From assembly GCA_040261275.1 (NCBI GenBank), contig JBDQOI010000009.1, positions 14,015 through 78,014 on the forward strand: 64,000 nt of DNA. Direction: 5' to 3'. Of this stretch, positions 52,814 through 61,114 are shown piece by piece. Position numbers and translations under genes: made by a program. The stretch is from UBA8752 sp040261275. GTDB lineage: Bacteria > Bacteroidota > Bacteroidia > Flavobacteriales_D > Sanyastnellaceae. The notes under the pieces are model-generated. The model was not told the DNA's origin. It searched no databases and saw only the letters and a program-made list of their open reading frames with translations. Positions within the stretch are counted from its first letter, which is position 1. Each line of letters begins with the position of its first letter.

Positions 52814-54202
52814 ATGCAGGATATTCTCACACGGATTGCTTCTGAGACCCCGAAGGACTTTGACTATGAGTGGCTGGGGCAGTTTGTCAGAAGCATCGAC
52901 GTAGACCGCCTGAAATTGGAAGGTCTGATTCCGCCTTTTGAAGCTGATTCGGGCAATTACGCCCGAAATATTCTAATGATGGACCCTTTTGAGGTGGTCG
53001 TCTTGCATTGGCCCCCGGGAGTAGAAAGTGCCATCCATCATCACCGGGGTTTCTGGGGATATGTTCTGTGTGTCGAGGGTGCGGTCGAGAATGTGGATTA
53101 TGAATACGATGAAGATGCCGCAGAACTGAGAGAATGCAGGGCATTGCGGGTACTGGCGGGCGGTGTTTTGCCCGAACCTGACGGGACCATCCACAAGATT
53201 GTGAACCCCAGCAAGGACCGGCCGCTGGTCACGGTCCATTTCTATGCACCTGCCTTGGAGACCTTGGACGGCATGGTCCTTTTCGATGCGGAAAAGGGCG
53301 GATTGGCGGAACTGAATGAAAAAGCCACAACCGCTTCTTTTCATCAAGATGAGTCGGGGTTTCGGCGCTGGGTGAAAGACGCGTTCACATTTGTACCCAT
53401 CTCTTCCAAGCTCGGTCATGAGACACACCTGTTGTACCCATTGATCCCCAAGCCCGATGGTCAGAATATCATGAACTCACTCAATGCGTACTATACTGAG
53501 CAGGCCGAATTGTATGACGCATTGGATGGTTCCAGCGCCAAGCGAAGCAGCTACACCGCAGGCATCAATGCCATCATTGCGGCAGACATGAGAGAGCATC
53601 CGCCCCAGCGCGTTATGCACATCGCCTGCGGAACAGGACGCAGGGCCCTGGATATCCGAGAGCGTTCGGGGATGTCCTACACTGTGGAAGGCGTAGACAT
53701 CAGTGCTTCCATGGTGGTGCAGGCCAAAGAACGTGGCGTTGAGGCCAGAATCGGCATCTGGAACGAGTGCGACGTGTCAGACGGTCAATATGACGCTGTG
53801 GCTTTCCTGTATGCATTCGGCCACATTCCCACCGAGCGTGAGCGAAGGTTGAGTTTGATGAAAGTTGGAAAGGCATTGAGACCGGGCGGGCGGTTCTATT
53901 TCGACGTATTCAACGTTGAGAACCCCAACGAATGGGGGCCCGAAGCCATGCGGTTATTCGAAGAGCTGGAGCTGGATAAGGAAGGATACGAGGCGGGTGA
54001 TCTGTTCTACAAGCGCCACGATGGCGATTGCGTGGCCTTCCTTCATTATTGCACCCCAGCGGGCATCATTGCCCTGGTGGCAGAATGCGGGTTACAGGTG
54101 GTGGAAACCCACCGTGTCGGATACGTGGAAAGACCGGGAGAAGCCTTGAATGGCACCAATCCGGAAGGCAATTTGTTGATTGTAGCCGAAAGACCAGTCT
54201 AA
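52814..54202 (+). CDS. Cysteine dioxygenase-like cupin fused to SAM methyltransferase
   Basis: 462 residues from the ATG at 52814. Residues about 1-190 are cysteine dioxygenase (CDO)-like. WPPGVESAIHHHRGFWG gives the two first iron His ligands, GTIHKIVNP the third, and TVHFYAPALET the conserved Tyr. The crosslinking Cys of mammalian CDO is a Gly here, as in bacterial CDOs. Residues about 225-462 are a class I methyltransferase (motif I VMHIACGTGRRALDI, then VEGVDISASMV, ALRPGGRFYFDVFNVEN). One chain thus joins thiol oxidation and methyl transfer. The substrate and product are unknown; free cysteine or another thiol is possible. Its neighbour downstream is pdxH, 34 bases away. Confidence 0.85.
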   Translation: MQDILTRIASETPKDFDYEWLGQFVRSIDVDRLKLEGLIPPFEADSGNYARNILMMDPFEVVVLHWPPGVESAIHHHRGFWGYVLCVEGAVENVDYEYDEDAAELRECRALRVLAGGVLPEPDGTIHKIVNPSKDRPLVTVHFYAPALETLDGMVLFDAEKGGLAELNEKATTASFHQDESGFRRWVKDAFTFVPISSKLGHETHLLYPLIPKPDGQNIMNSLNAYYTEQAELYDALDGSSAKRSSYTAGINAIIAADMREHPPQRVMHIACGTGRRALDIRERSGMSYTVEGVDISASMVVQAKERGVEARIGIWNECDVSDGQYDAVAFLYAFGHIPTERERRLSLMKVGKALRPGGRFYFDVFNVENPNEWGPEAMRLFEELELDKEGYEAGDLFYKRHDGDCVAFLHYCTPAGIIALVAECGLQVVETHRVGYVERPGEALNGTNPEGNLLIVAERPV

Positions 54203-54236
54203 CGAAACTTCCGGTGGCAAAAGCGGTTTGACCTTC

Positions 54237-54878
54237 ATGAGTGGCTTCGAAGACAGAAAGGAATATGCCAAGGGGCAGCTGACGGAGGAGGGCGTCCGGG
54301 ATGTGGTCGATACCATGAAGGAGTGGTTTGAGCAGGCCAAGACTTCCGACCCCACGGATTATAATGCCATGACCCTGTCCACAGTAGGGGAGGATGGACA
54401 TCCGAACGGACGGGTGGTCCTTCTTCGCTCCTTGGAAGAAATCAACGGATTTCCCGCCATCACCTTCTACACCAATTACCAGAGCCGGAAGGGGCGGGAA
54501 TTGGAAGGTCATCCTCACGCGGCAGCCACCTTTTTTTGGCGGGAATGGGAGCGGCAACTGCGCATCCGAGGCAGGGTACAGCGGATGTCAGATGAGGCAT
54601 CGGATCGGTATTTCGCTTCTCGGCCCAGAGAGAGCCGCGTCGGGGCATGGGCTTCACAGCAGAGCCAAAACGTGCAGGGGCGAGCGGCCCTGGAGCGGCA
54701 GTGGGCAGAATTTGATGAGCGTTTTGGTGAAGAGGTGCCCCGCCCTCCCCATTGGGGGGGGTATTTCCTGATCGCAGAAGAGGTGGAATTTTGGCAAGGT
54801 CGCCCCGGGAGGATGCACGATCGACTTTGGGCCCGCCGCTCCGATGATGGATGGAGGTTGGAGCGCCTTCAACCCTAA
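54237..54878 (+). CDS. pdxH: Pyridoxamine 5'-phosphate oxidase
   Basis: 213 residues from the ATG at 54237. FMN-dependent oxidase that makes pyridoxal phosphate from pyridoxamine or pyridoxine phosphate. Motifs: NAMTLSTVGEDGHPNGRVVLLR, FYTNYQSRKGRELEGHPHAAATFFW, VGAWASQQSQ, PPHWGGYFLI and the C-terminal EFWQGRPGRMHDRLWARRSDDGWRLERLQP-type tail (WR..RLxP), all diagnostic. Length matches the family. It converges on rlmI, with 8 bases between. Confidence 0.96.
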   Translation: MSGFEDRKEYAKGQLTEEGVRDVVDTMKEWFEQAKTSDPTDYNAMTLSTVGEDGHPNGRVVLLRSLEEINGFPAITFYTNYQSRKGRELEGHPHAAATFFWREWERQLRIRGRVQRMSDEASDRYFASRPRESRVGAWASQQSQNVQGRAALERQWAEFDERFGEEVPRPPHWGGYFLIAEEVEFWQGRPGRMHDRLWARRSDDGWRLERLQP

Positions 54879-54886
54879 TTGGAGGT

Positions 54887-56125
54887 TCAGTGAACGTGCA
54901 GGATCAGGCCCTTGAGGTATTGGGCTTCAGGATGTCCTGCTTTGGTGGGGTGGTCGGCAGGTTGTCCCAATCGGCGAAGAATGCGAACGGTTCTGCCGGA
55001 TGTCAGAGCAGCGGCGACCACGGTGTCTTCAAAAAGGGCAGTGTCTACCACTTGTGAGCAACTGAACGTCCAGAGAATGCCGTGCTCGGGCATCTTTTTG
55101 ATCGCCATGGCATTCAGTCGCTTGTAGCCTTGCACAGCCTTGTGCCGATTGGATCGGCTTTTGGCATAGGCGGGTGGGTCCAAGACAACGACGGGCGGAA
55201 GAACTTCAATCTGTCTCAGGTACGCCATGACATCACCTTGCACGCCTTCGTGCCGATCGGTATAACCGTTTATTTCCGCATGCCGATTTGCAGCGGCAAT
55301 GGCCGGTCCAGATGCGTCCAAGCTGATCACGTGTGGGCTTCCGCCGCGCAGTGCAGCCAGGCTGAACCCTCCGGTGTAGCTGAAGGCATTCAGGACGGGT
55401 CGATCCCCCACTGTTTCCATGAGCAGTTTTCGGTTGTCCCGCTGGTCGAGGAAGAAACCGGTCTTTTGGCCCCCCAAGGGATCCACCTCATACTGGATGC
55501 CGTGCTCGAATACCCGCTGCACAGCTGAACGGTCTTCACCGCCACGGGACCAGACCATGCCGTCGACACTTTCCCCTTGCCACTCCGGCCTCAATTTGGA
55601 CAACAGCGAAGCGCTCTTGTTCACGATACAGTCGAGTTCGTCGCCCATCACCCTCCTCAATCCTTCGGCTATATCCTGCCAAGCCTTGTGCATCCCCAAC
55701 GTGTGCGTTTGCACCACGGCCATCTTTCCATACAGGTCCACGACCAAACCACTCAGGCCATCTCCTTCACCGTGCACCCAACGGAAACAGGCTCCCTCGT
55801 GCCCAGATGTGCCAATCCCCGCCGCGTCTCGCACGTCGAGCGCATCTTGAAACCGCTGCTGCCACCAAAGGGTGTCGGGCACCTGTGTGCGCTGTCCGTC
55901 GGTCAAAAGACGGACCGCGATGGACCCCTCTCCCCAGTGGCCCCAGCCAAGGGGTTGCCCCTCTGCCGAGAATACCTTTACCCAATCGCCCGGAGCGGGG
56001 GGCTCTGCGTCGATTTCCAACTTGTGGATGGCACCAGAGAAAACCCAAGGGTGGCCGCGGAGCAATCCCTTTTCCCTTCCCGGGTGCAGGTGTACATGAG
56101 GGGGGACAATGTCAATCTCAGGCAT
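54887..56125 (-). CDS. rlmI: RlmI-type 23S rRNA (cytosine-5) methyltransferase
   Basis: 412 residues from the ATG at 56125; the longer frame would overlap the recQ 3' end. An N-terminal PUA domain (GREKGLLRGHPWVFSGAI ... GDWVKVFSAEGQPLGWG) is followed by an EEHEE-like linker and a Rossmann methyltransferase domain: NAFSYTGGFSLAALRGG (SAM site), VISLDASGPAIAAANRH, VVLDPPAYAKSR and WTFSCSQVVD. This matches RlmI/YccW, which makes m5C1962 in 23S rRNA. TAACTTTC sits 5 bases before the ATG. Confidence 0.9.
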   Translation of the reverse strand: MPEIDIVPPHVHLHPGREKGLLRGHPWVFSGAIHKLEIDAEPPAPGDWVKVFSAEGQPLGWGHWGEGSIAVRLLTDGQRTQVPDTLWWQQRFQDALDVRDAAGIGTSGHEGACFRWVHGEGDGLSGLVVDLYGKMAVVQTHTLGMHKAWQDIAEGLRRVMGDELDCIVNKSASLLSKLRPEWQGESVDGMVWSRGGEDRSAVQRVFEHGIQYEVDPLGGQKTGFFLDQRDNRKLLMETVGDRPVLNAFSYTGGFSLAALRGGSPHVISLDASGPAIAAANRHAEINGYTDRHEGVQGDVMAYLRQIEVLPPVVVLDPPAYAKSRSNRHKAVQGYKRLNAMAIKKMPEHGILWTFSCSQVVDTALFEDTVVAAALTSGRTVRILRRLGQPADHPTKAGHPEAQYLKGLILHVH

Positions 56126-56130
56126 GGAGG

Positions 56131-56138
56131 GAAAGTTA
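56131..56138 (-). promoter_or_regulatory. -7-like element TAACTTTC
   Basis: 7-of-8 match to TAnnTTTG on the minus strand, 5 bases (CCTCC) before the rlmI ATG at 56125. Confidence 0.45.
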
Positions 56139-56154
56139 GTCGTCAGGGGAGGGG

Positions 56155-58062
56155 TTAGCACTTTTCCTGACGCCATGAAAATCGCCCATCGGACCAGCTG
56201 AGCTTTCCTTCGGCTCGCCATTGCTCCAACAGCGAGCGGACATAATCACGGTGGACAGGTGAAACCAGCCGTTGCAATTCCAAAGCGGAAATGCCGCCTT
56301 GAATGTGGCCTTGGATCCAGGTACTATCGGGTGGGGAGGGCGGTTGACATCGGTCACAAATTCCACAAGCCGATGCGACCTCCGGGTCGAACAGTCCTTC
56401 CAGGTGCTGGGCCCTGCACTGCTCCGTCATGATGTAGTCCTTCATGCGCTCCCAGCGCCGATGCGCATCTTCCTTGCGGAGGTCGAGAATTTCCGAGGGG
56501 AGTCGGGCCAAGCGGGCGTCGGGTCGGGCCACGGTGAACTTCAAACTCACCCGATCCACGGGCCTTGAGACCCCAATGGCCCCCTTCTCCTGGAGCAACT
56601 TGATGTGCTGTGCCGCTGTCTTTGCATCGCACCCCAAGCCCGCCTGCAATGCATCCCAATCCAACCGCCAGGAATTCTGACCCGACCGGTTATGGGTTTG
56701 AAGCAGCCATTCCAGTGTCCTTTGTTCGGCTTGAAAAGTCCCGCTCTCGGCAGCCAATTCCTCAACGGGACGCCTCCAACGTCCCGTGGTCTGGGGCTGG
56801 ACGGTACCCTGCTCGATCCAGCCTGCGCGGGCCATCAAATCCAGGCATTTCCTGACGACAGAGGGCGTGCACCCGGCCGATTCTCCCAAGGGGGGGACTT
56901 CCAATTCCTTGAATTCCTCCATCGTGGATCCCACGGCAAGGGAAAGCCGGTTCGAAACGGATTGAAGCACGGAGCGGACCTGTTTGTGGTCGGGCCATTG
57001 CAAGAAGACGTGGCGCTCGGCTTCTGACATCGCAGAACCATCGAGGAAGAGGTCCGCATGCGCCAAAAGGCCGTCCCGTCCCGCGCGTCCCGCCTCTTGA
57101 ATGTAGCCTTCGGGCGTATCGGGCACATGGGCGTGCGCTACATGTCGGACATCGGGTTTGTCGATGCCCATTCCGAAGGCGGTTGTGCAAGCCAGGACTT
57201 CCAGTTCGCCTGAAATCCAGCGCTTTTGATGATCGGAACGGTCCTCACGGGCCATCCCGGCATGATAGGCTTCGGCGCGAAAGCCGTGTGCCTTCAGCAT
57301 GGCCGACATCGATTCTGCATCGCGTCGGGTCCGGACATACAGAATGGCTGACCCACTCAATCGCGAAGCCCAATCAATGATGGCCTCATAGCGATCCTGA
57401 ACCTGATGCACGCAGAATTTCAGATTGGACCTGCGCATGGAAGCTCGAATGCGGGTAGCATCCGTCATTTCCAGCAACTTCTCTATGTCTTCGGCGACCT
57501 GCTCCGTGGCCGTGGCGGTCAAGGCAATCCACCCCGCAGAAGAGTGCCAGGACCGCAAGCGGGCGAGATGGAGGTAATCGGCCCGGAATGCGTGTCCCCA
57601 ATGGCTGACGCAATGGGCTTCGTCTATTGCAACCGTTCGGACATCCATGGCGCGGCACGCCGATTCGAATTCGGGCTGAACGAGTCTCTCCGGCGCGACG
57701 AACAGGAAACCTCCTGGGCCGAATCTGAAATTGTCCACTACGCGTTGAACCTCTTCTCTGCGCAACCCCGACGTGAGGGCGGCAGCGTGAATGCCCCTGC
57801 GCTGCAGCCCCTCCACCTGATCGTGCATCAGGGCGATGAGGGGACTGATGACAAGGCATACGCCACCCCGGTAAAGAGCGGGTACCTGGTAACAAATGGA
57901 CTTGCCCCCGCCGGTGGGCAAAATGGCCAGGGTATCTCCGCCCGAAGCGGCAGACAGAACCACGGACACTTGGGAAGGCCTGAAAGCAGAATACCCCCAC
58001 TTGCTGCGCAGGATATGCTCCAGCGCAGACAAAGGCGGACGCGAAGGGGCAACCTGAGCCAT
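56155..58062 (-). CDS. recQ: RecQ-family ATP-dependent DNA helicase
   Basis: 635 residues. Helicase motifs: FRPSQ (0), LPTGGGKSICYQVPAL (I), SPLIALMHDQV (Ia), IDEAHCVSHWGHAFR (II with the aromatic-rich loop), ALTATAT (III), YVRTRRDAE (IV), CTTAFGMGIDKPDVR (V) and QEAGRAGRDG (VI). The canonical loop SQWGHDFR reads SHWGHAFR here. A winged-helix-like region of about 200 residues precedes the zinc Cys cluster (EQC ... ACGICDRC), instead of the cluster following motif VI closely. There is no HRDC domain. This is the Bacteroidota second-type RecQ layout; the role is presumably in repair. Confidence 0.92.
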   Translation of the reverse strand: MAQVAPSRPPLSALEHILRSKWGYSAFRPSQVSVVLSAASGGDTLAILPTGGGKSICYQVPALYRGGVCLVISPLIALMHDQVEGLQRRGIHAAALTSGLRREEVQRVVDNFRFGPGGFLFVAPERLVQPEFESACRAMDVRTVAIDEAHCVSHWGHAFRADYLHLARLRSWHSSAGWIALTATATEQVAEDIEKLLEMTDATRIRASMRRSNLKFCVHQVQDRYEAIIDWASRLSGSAILYVRTRRDAESMSAMLKAHGFRAEAYHAGMAREDRSDHQKRWISGELEVLACTTAFGMGIDKPDVRHVAHAHVPDTPEGYIQEAGRAGRDGLLAHADLFLDGSAMSEAERHVFLQWPDHKQVRSVLQSVSNRLSLAVGSTMEEFKELEVPPLGESAGCTPSVVRKCLDLMARAGWIEQGTVQPQTTGRWRRPVEELAAESGTFQAEQRTLEWLLQTHNRSGQNSWRLDWDALQAGLGCDAKTAAQHIKLLQEKGAIGVSRPVDRVSLKFTVARPDARLARLPSEILDLRKEDAHRRWERMKDYIMTEQCRAQHLEGLFDPEVASACGICDRCQPPSPPDSTWIQGHIQGGISALELQRLVSPVHRDYVRSLLEQWRAEGKLSWSDGRFSWRQEKC

Positions 58063-58101
58063 TTACTTTTGAATGTCGGTGAAGACCTGCCCGACCCGGT
58101 C

Positions 58102-58109
58102 TAACTTTC
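58102..58109 (+). promoter_or_regulatory. -7-like element TAACTTTC
   Basis: 7-of-8 match to TAnnTTTG, 44 bases upstream of the tpiA ATG. Between them lies a GGGAGGAAT stretch that could serve as a rare Shine-Dalgarno site. Confidence 0.4.
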
Positions 58110-58153
58110 GCCGACCTAAACCCGGGAGGAATCCCACTGCAAACCACGATAAG

Positions 58154-58933
58154 ATGTTCGTAGCTGGCAATTGGAAAAGCAACAAGTCATTCAATGAAGC
58201 GCAGGAATTTGCAAACGCAATGCAGGGAATGCCGCCATGGCCCGCAGGTGTCGAGGTCATGGTAGCTCCACCGGCCCCTTATCTCGCGGCATTGGGAAGC
58301 TCCGATTGGCCCTGCCGATTGGGAGCCCAGAATGTCTCGGCAACGGGCCCCGGTGCGCAAACAGGCGAGTACACTGCGGAAATGCTGAAGGGATGTGGCG
58401 TGATGGATGTTATCGTAGGACACAGTGAAAGACGGGATGGGCACGGCGATACGGATGCGATCGTGACCGAAAAGGTCAATCGGGTGCTCGAGGCGGGAAT
58501 GCGCGTGGTGTTCTGTGGTGGCGAATCCCTTCAAGACCGACAGACCGACGTTCATTTTGACAAGGTGCTCCGGCAAATGGAGTCCGCCATCCTGCATTTG
58601 CCGGTCGATGTGATGGACCATGTGGTGGTGGCCTATGAGCCCATTTGGGCGATTGGCACCGGGCTGACTGCCACGGCGGAACAGGCACAGGAAATGCACG
58701 CGGCCATTCGCGGATGGTTGCGCGAAGCCTTCGATGATTCAACGGCCTCGCGCATTCCCCTTCTCTATGGCGGCAGCTGCAAGCCGGGGAATGCCGATGA
58801 GCTTTTCGCTTGTCCCGATGTGGATGGAGGACTGATTGGTGGGGCGGCATTGGAGCCGGAGTCCTTCCGGGCCATCATTGATGCGGCGGGCCGCACTGCA
58901 TTGTCCCGCCTTACGGTCAACGCCGGGGCCTGA
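58154..58933 (+). CDS. tpiA: Triosephosphate isomerase
   Basis: 259 residues from the ATG at 58154. Glycolytic isomerase of dihydroxyacetone phosphate and glyceraldehyde 3-phosphate. Catalytic Lys in GNWKSNKS, His in VGHSERR, Glu in AYEPIWAIGTG, and the phosphate-binding YGGSCKPGNADEL and GGLIGGAALE are all seen. Length is near the family value (about 250). prmA starts two bases after the stop, so both are likely co-transcribed. Confidence 0.98.
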   Translation: MFVAGNWKSNKSFNEAQEFANAMQGMPPWPAGVEVMVAPPAPYLAALGSSDWPCRLGAQNVSATGPGAQTGEYTAEMLKGCGVMDVIVGHSERRDGHGDTDAIVTEKVNRVLEAGMRVVFCGGESLQDRQTDVHFDKVLRQMESAILHLPVDVMDHVVVAYEPIWAIGTGLTATAEQAQEMHAAIRGWLREAFDDSTASRIPLLYGGSCKPGNADELFACPDVDGGLIGGAALEPESFRAIIDAAGRTALSRLTVNAGA

Positions 58934-58935
58934 AC

Positions 58936-59790
58936 ATGGCATGGAAGTGCATCCGGGTCAAGTGCGACCCGACCCAGCCGGGACACGACGTTGCCACGGC
59001 ATGGTTAGCGGCAGCGGGGTGCAGCATGTTCGAGGAATCTCAAGATGGGCTCCAGGCCTTTGCAAAAGCAGAGGAACTCACAGCGCAGAATCTGGCTGAA
59101 ATCCGCGAGGACCTTGCGCCATTGGGGCTGATCGATTGGGTCATTTCAGAGGTGGAGGAGGAGAACTGGAATGCCCAATGGGAATCGGATTATCCAGAAG
59201 TCCATATCGACCACCAGATTAGAATACGAGCTCCATTTCACAGTGTGGAATCCGAAATTCCGTTTCGGCACACCCTCACGATCCAGCCCAGGATGGCATT
59301 TGGAACCGGCCATCACGGTACCACCCATGGCCTTTTGGCCGAAATGGCGGAAATGGAATGGACCGGCTTGGACGTTCTGGATATGGGCTGTGGCTCAGGG
59401 GTCCTCGGCATCCACGCTGCCATGCAGGGTGCAAAGCGTGTTCTTTGTGTGGACATCGATCCGTGGAGCGTGAGCAACACCCGGGAGAATGCCCCTTTGA
59501 ATGGGGTGAAAGAAGGGGCGACATTCGAGGTGAGGGAAGGGGGAGCAGACGTCTTGCATTCTTCAGATGAAGGGCGGTTTGACGTGGTGGTAGCCAACAT
59601 CAACCGAAACATACTGCTGCAGGACATGCCGGCGTATTCCGCTGCATTGAAGCCCGAGGGCGTCCTGATGTTGAGCGGATTCATGGCACCCGATGTAGAG
59701 GCGCTGGAGCAAGCCGCGGGTCGATACGGCCTTCAAAGGATGGCTCTGCGTTCCGAAAAGGAATGGCGCATCCTCACCCTTCGAAGGTGA
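58936..59790 (+). CDS. prmA: Ribosomal protein L11 methyltransferase
   Basis: 284 residues. It trimethylates ribosomal protein L11. The N-terminal substrate-recognition domain has VEEENWNAQWESDYPEVHI. The SAM domain has IQPRMAFGTGHHGTTHG, VLDMGCGSGVLGIHAAMQG, VLCVDIDPWSV and the catalytic-region VVANINRNILLQDM (NPPY-like variant of PrmA). Length is typical. The last 17 bases overlap the convergent PorT-like gene. Confidence 0.96.
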   Translation: MAWKCIRVKCDPTQPGHDVATAWLAAAGCSMFEESQDGLQAFAKAEELTAQNLAEIREDLAPLGLIDWVISEVEEENWNAQWESDYPEVHIDHQIRIRAPFHSVESEIPFRHTLTIQPRMAFGTGHHGTTHGLLAEMAEMEWTGLDVLDMGCGSGVLGIHAAMQGAKRVLCVDIDPWSVSNTRENAPLNGVKEGATFEVREGGADVLHSSDEGRFDVVVANINRNILLQDMPAYSAALKPEGVLMLSGFMAPDVEALEQAAGRYGLQRMALRSEKEWRILTLRR

Positions 59791-60508
59791 AGCTGATGAT
59801 GAAGCTGCGCGTGCGCAAACCGTCGAAGGCGGCGCTGAAGGGACTGTCGTCCTGAATGAGCACATTGCGCATGCCGAATTCGGTCTTCAACTCGAGAGAA
59901 AATTTGAAGAAGGGAAGGAAGAAGTCGGCTCCGGCGCCGAAATCCAAGCTGGCATTGCCTTTGGCCAACTTGAGGATATAACCATCCTGGAGGCTCTGAT
60001 TGACGTCGGCCTGAGACTGCATGTCGCGGCTGAATTTGCCTCCTAAAAGTGCATACGGAGCGAAGTTGCCGATGCGCTCCGTGCGCAATTTCACGATCAA
60101 GGGAAAGTCAAGGTAGACGCTCTCGGTGCGAACATTCACGGGGCGGGTGGTTCCATCGCCATCCCGGAATCGGAAGAGCAATCCCCTGTCCTGGAAGCTG
60201 AGGCCAGGGATGAAACGTATGCGCACCACATTATTGACGTTCAATGAAGCCAACAATGCGAGATTGAACCCTGAGAGGGCGTTGTTCTCCACGCTCAAAA
60301 GGCTGTCTGCAAATGTGAAATCAGGTCGAAGCTGAAGATTGAAACTGCTCGTATTGCCACTGAGCAAAAAGCCGAAGTGGTAAGCGCGGTAATCGAATTT
60401 CGCCAGGTTTTCCTTGGCGGTTTGGGCCTGCATGCCACTGCTCATCCCGACAGACCAGCACAGAAGCAGTGCCGGAATACAAAGGCGATGGGAGAATCGG
60501 AAAGGCAT
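59774..60508 (-). CDS. porT: PorT-like outer-membrane beta-barrel protein
   Basis: 244 residues. Signal peptide 1-28 (LCIPALLLCWSVGMSSGMQAQ). The mature chain opens KFDYRAYHFGFLLSGNTSSFNLQ, close to the start of PorT/SprT, and continues as alternating amphipathic strands (LALLASLNVNNVVRIRFIPGLSFQ, APYALLGGKFSRDM, LDFGAGADFFLPFFKFSLELKTEFG) ending in FIISFTFEG with a terminal aromatic strand. PorT is needed for T9SS function in Porphyromonas, which fits the T9SS cargo genes in this window. A general porin-family beta-barrel remains an alternative. Confidence 0.78.
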   Translation of the reverse strand: MPFRFSHRLCIPALLLCWSVGMSSGMQAQTAKENLAKFDYRAYHFGFLLSGNTSSFNLQLRPDFTFADSLLSVENNALSGFNLALLASLNVNNVVRIRFIPGLSFQDRGLLFRFRDGDGTTRPVNVRTESVYLDFPLIVKLRTERIGNFAPYALLGGKFSRDMQSQADVNQSLQDGYILKLAKGNASLDFGAGADFFLPFFKFSLELKTEFGMRNVLIQDDSPFSAAFDGLRTRSFIISFTFEG

Positions 60509-60552
60509 TTTCAGGTGCAGGATGACAACGCTCTATGGGTAGCGAAATTGCT

Positions 60553-61101
60553 TCATCTTGGCCATGCCTGCAACCACTGCCATAGCCCTGCGATGAACAA
60601 AGCAGTGGACATGGACGCAGCGACCCACAGCAAAAGGCTTGCCGTGAAATGCCACAATGGGTTGAAATGAAAGCGGAGGCTGTCCATGGCCCGTTCATGG
60701 GCCTCCGAACGGGTCAATCCGCTCAATTGAGGGTCGTCCGCCTGAAGTGCAGCATAGGCATCTTCACTGCCCAGCTGTTGGTCAATGAACCGTTCCCGCT
60801 CCAGTTTTCTCAATGCAGTGGATTCGCTCTGCACAGCGTGATGATAGGCGACGGTACTCAATGCAGCCAACAAGGCATACAGCACAGCCGGACGCAAGCA
60901 CTGCTTGAAGCCAAGTATGAATGAATCGGGCTTAAGACCCTGAAAAACAGGAGTTAGGGCGGAGACTATCAGCAGGGCAAAATGGGAGAGCACGCCCAGG
61001 GTCAATCCCCCATTGAAGGTGATGGCACCCGTGGAGGACAGCCGGATGATCCACCACAAAAGAATGGCGACCAGCGGCAGTCTTTGAAGGAGCTGACCCA
61101 A
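60553..61101 (-). CDS. Small membrane protein, unknown (DUF4199-like)
   Basis: 182 residues. Helices at about 10-30, 33-52, 67-85 and 150-175 flank a charged cytoplasmic or periplasmic stretch (RKLERERFIDQQLG). The layout resembles DUF4199 membrane proteins of Bacteroidota, but I am not certain. It lies 13 bases downstream of rho on the same strand, so it may be read from the rho transcript. Confidence 0.6.
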   Translation of the reverse strand: MGQLLQRLPLVAILLWWIIRLSSTGAITFNGGLTLGVLSHFALLIVSALTPVFQGLKPDSFILGFKQCLRPAVLYALLAALSTVAYHHAVQSESTALRKLERERFIDQQLGSEDAYAALQADDPQLSGLTRSEAHERAMDSLRFHFNPLWHFTASLLLWVAASMSTALFIAGLWQWLQAWPR

Positions 61102-61114
61102 TGCGTTGCCGGGA

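Noticed and set aside
52684..52830. N-terminal extension of the small minus-strand protein at 52465-52683
   Set aside because: The extension overlaps the start and promoter of the divergent dioxygenase-methyltransferase gene and has no protein-like character.
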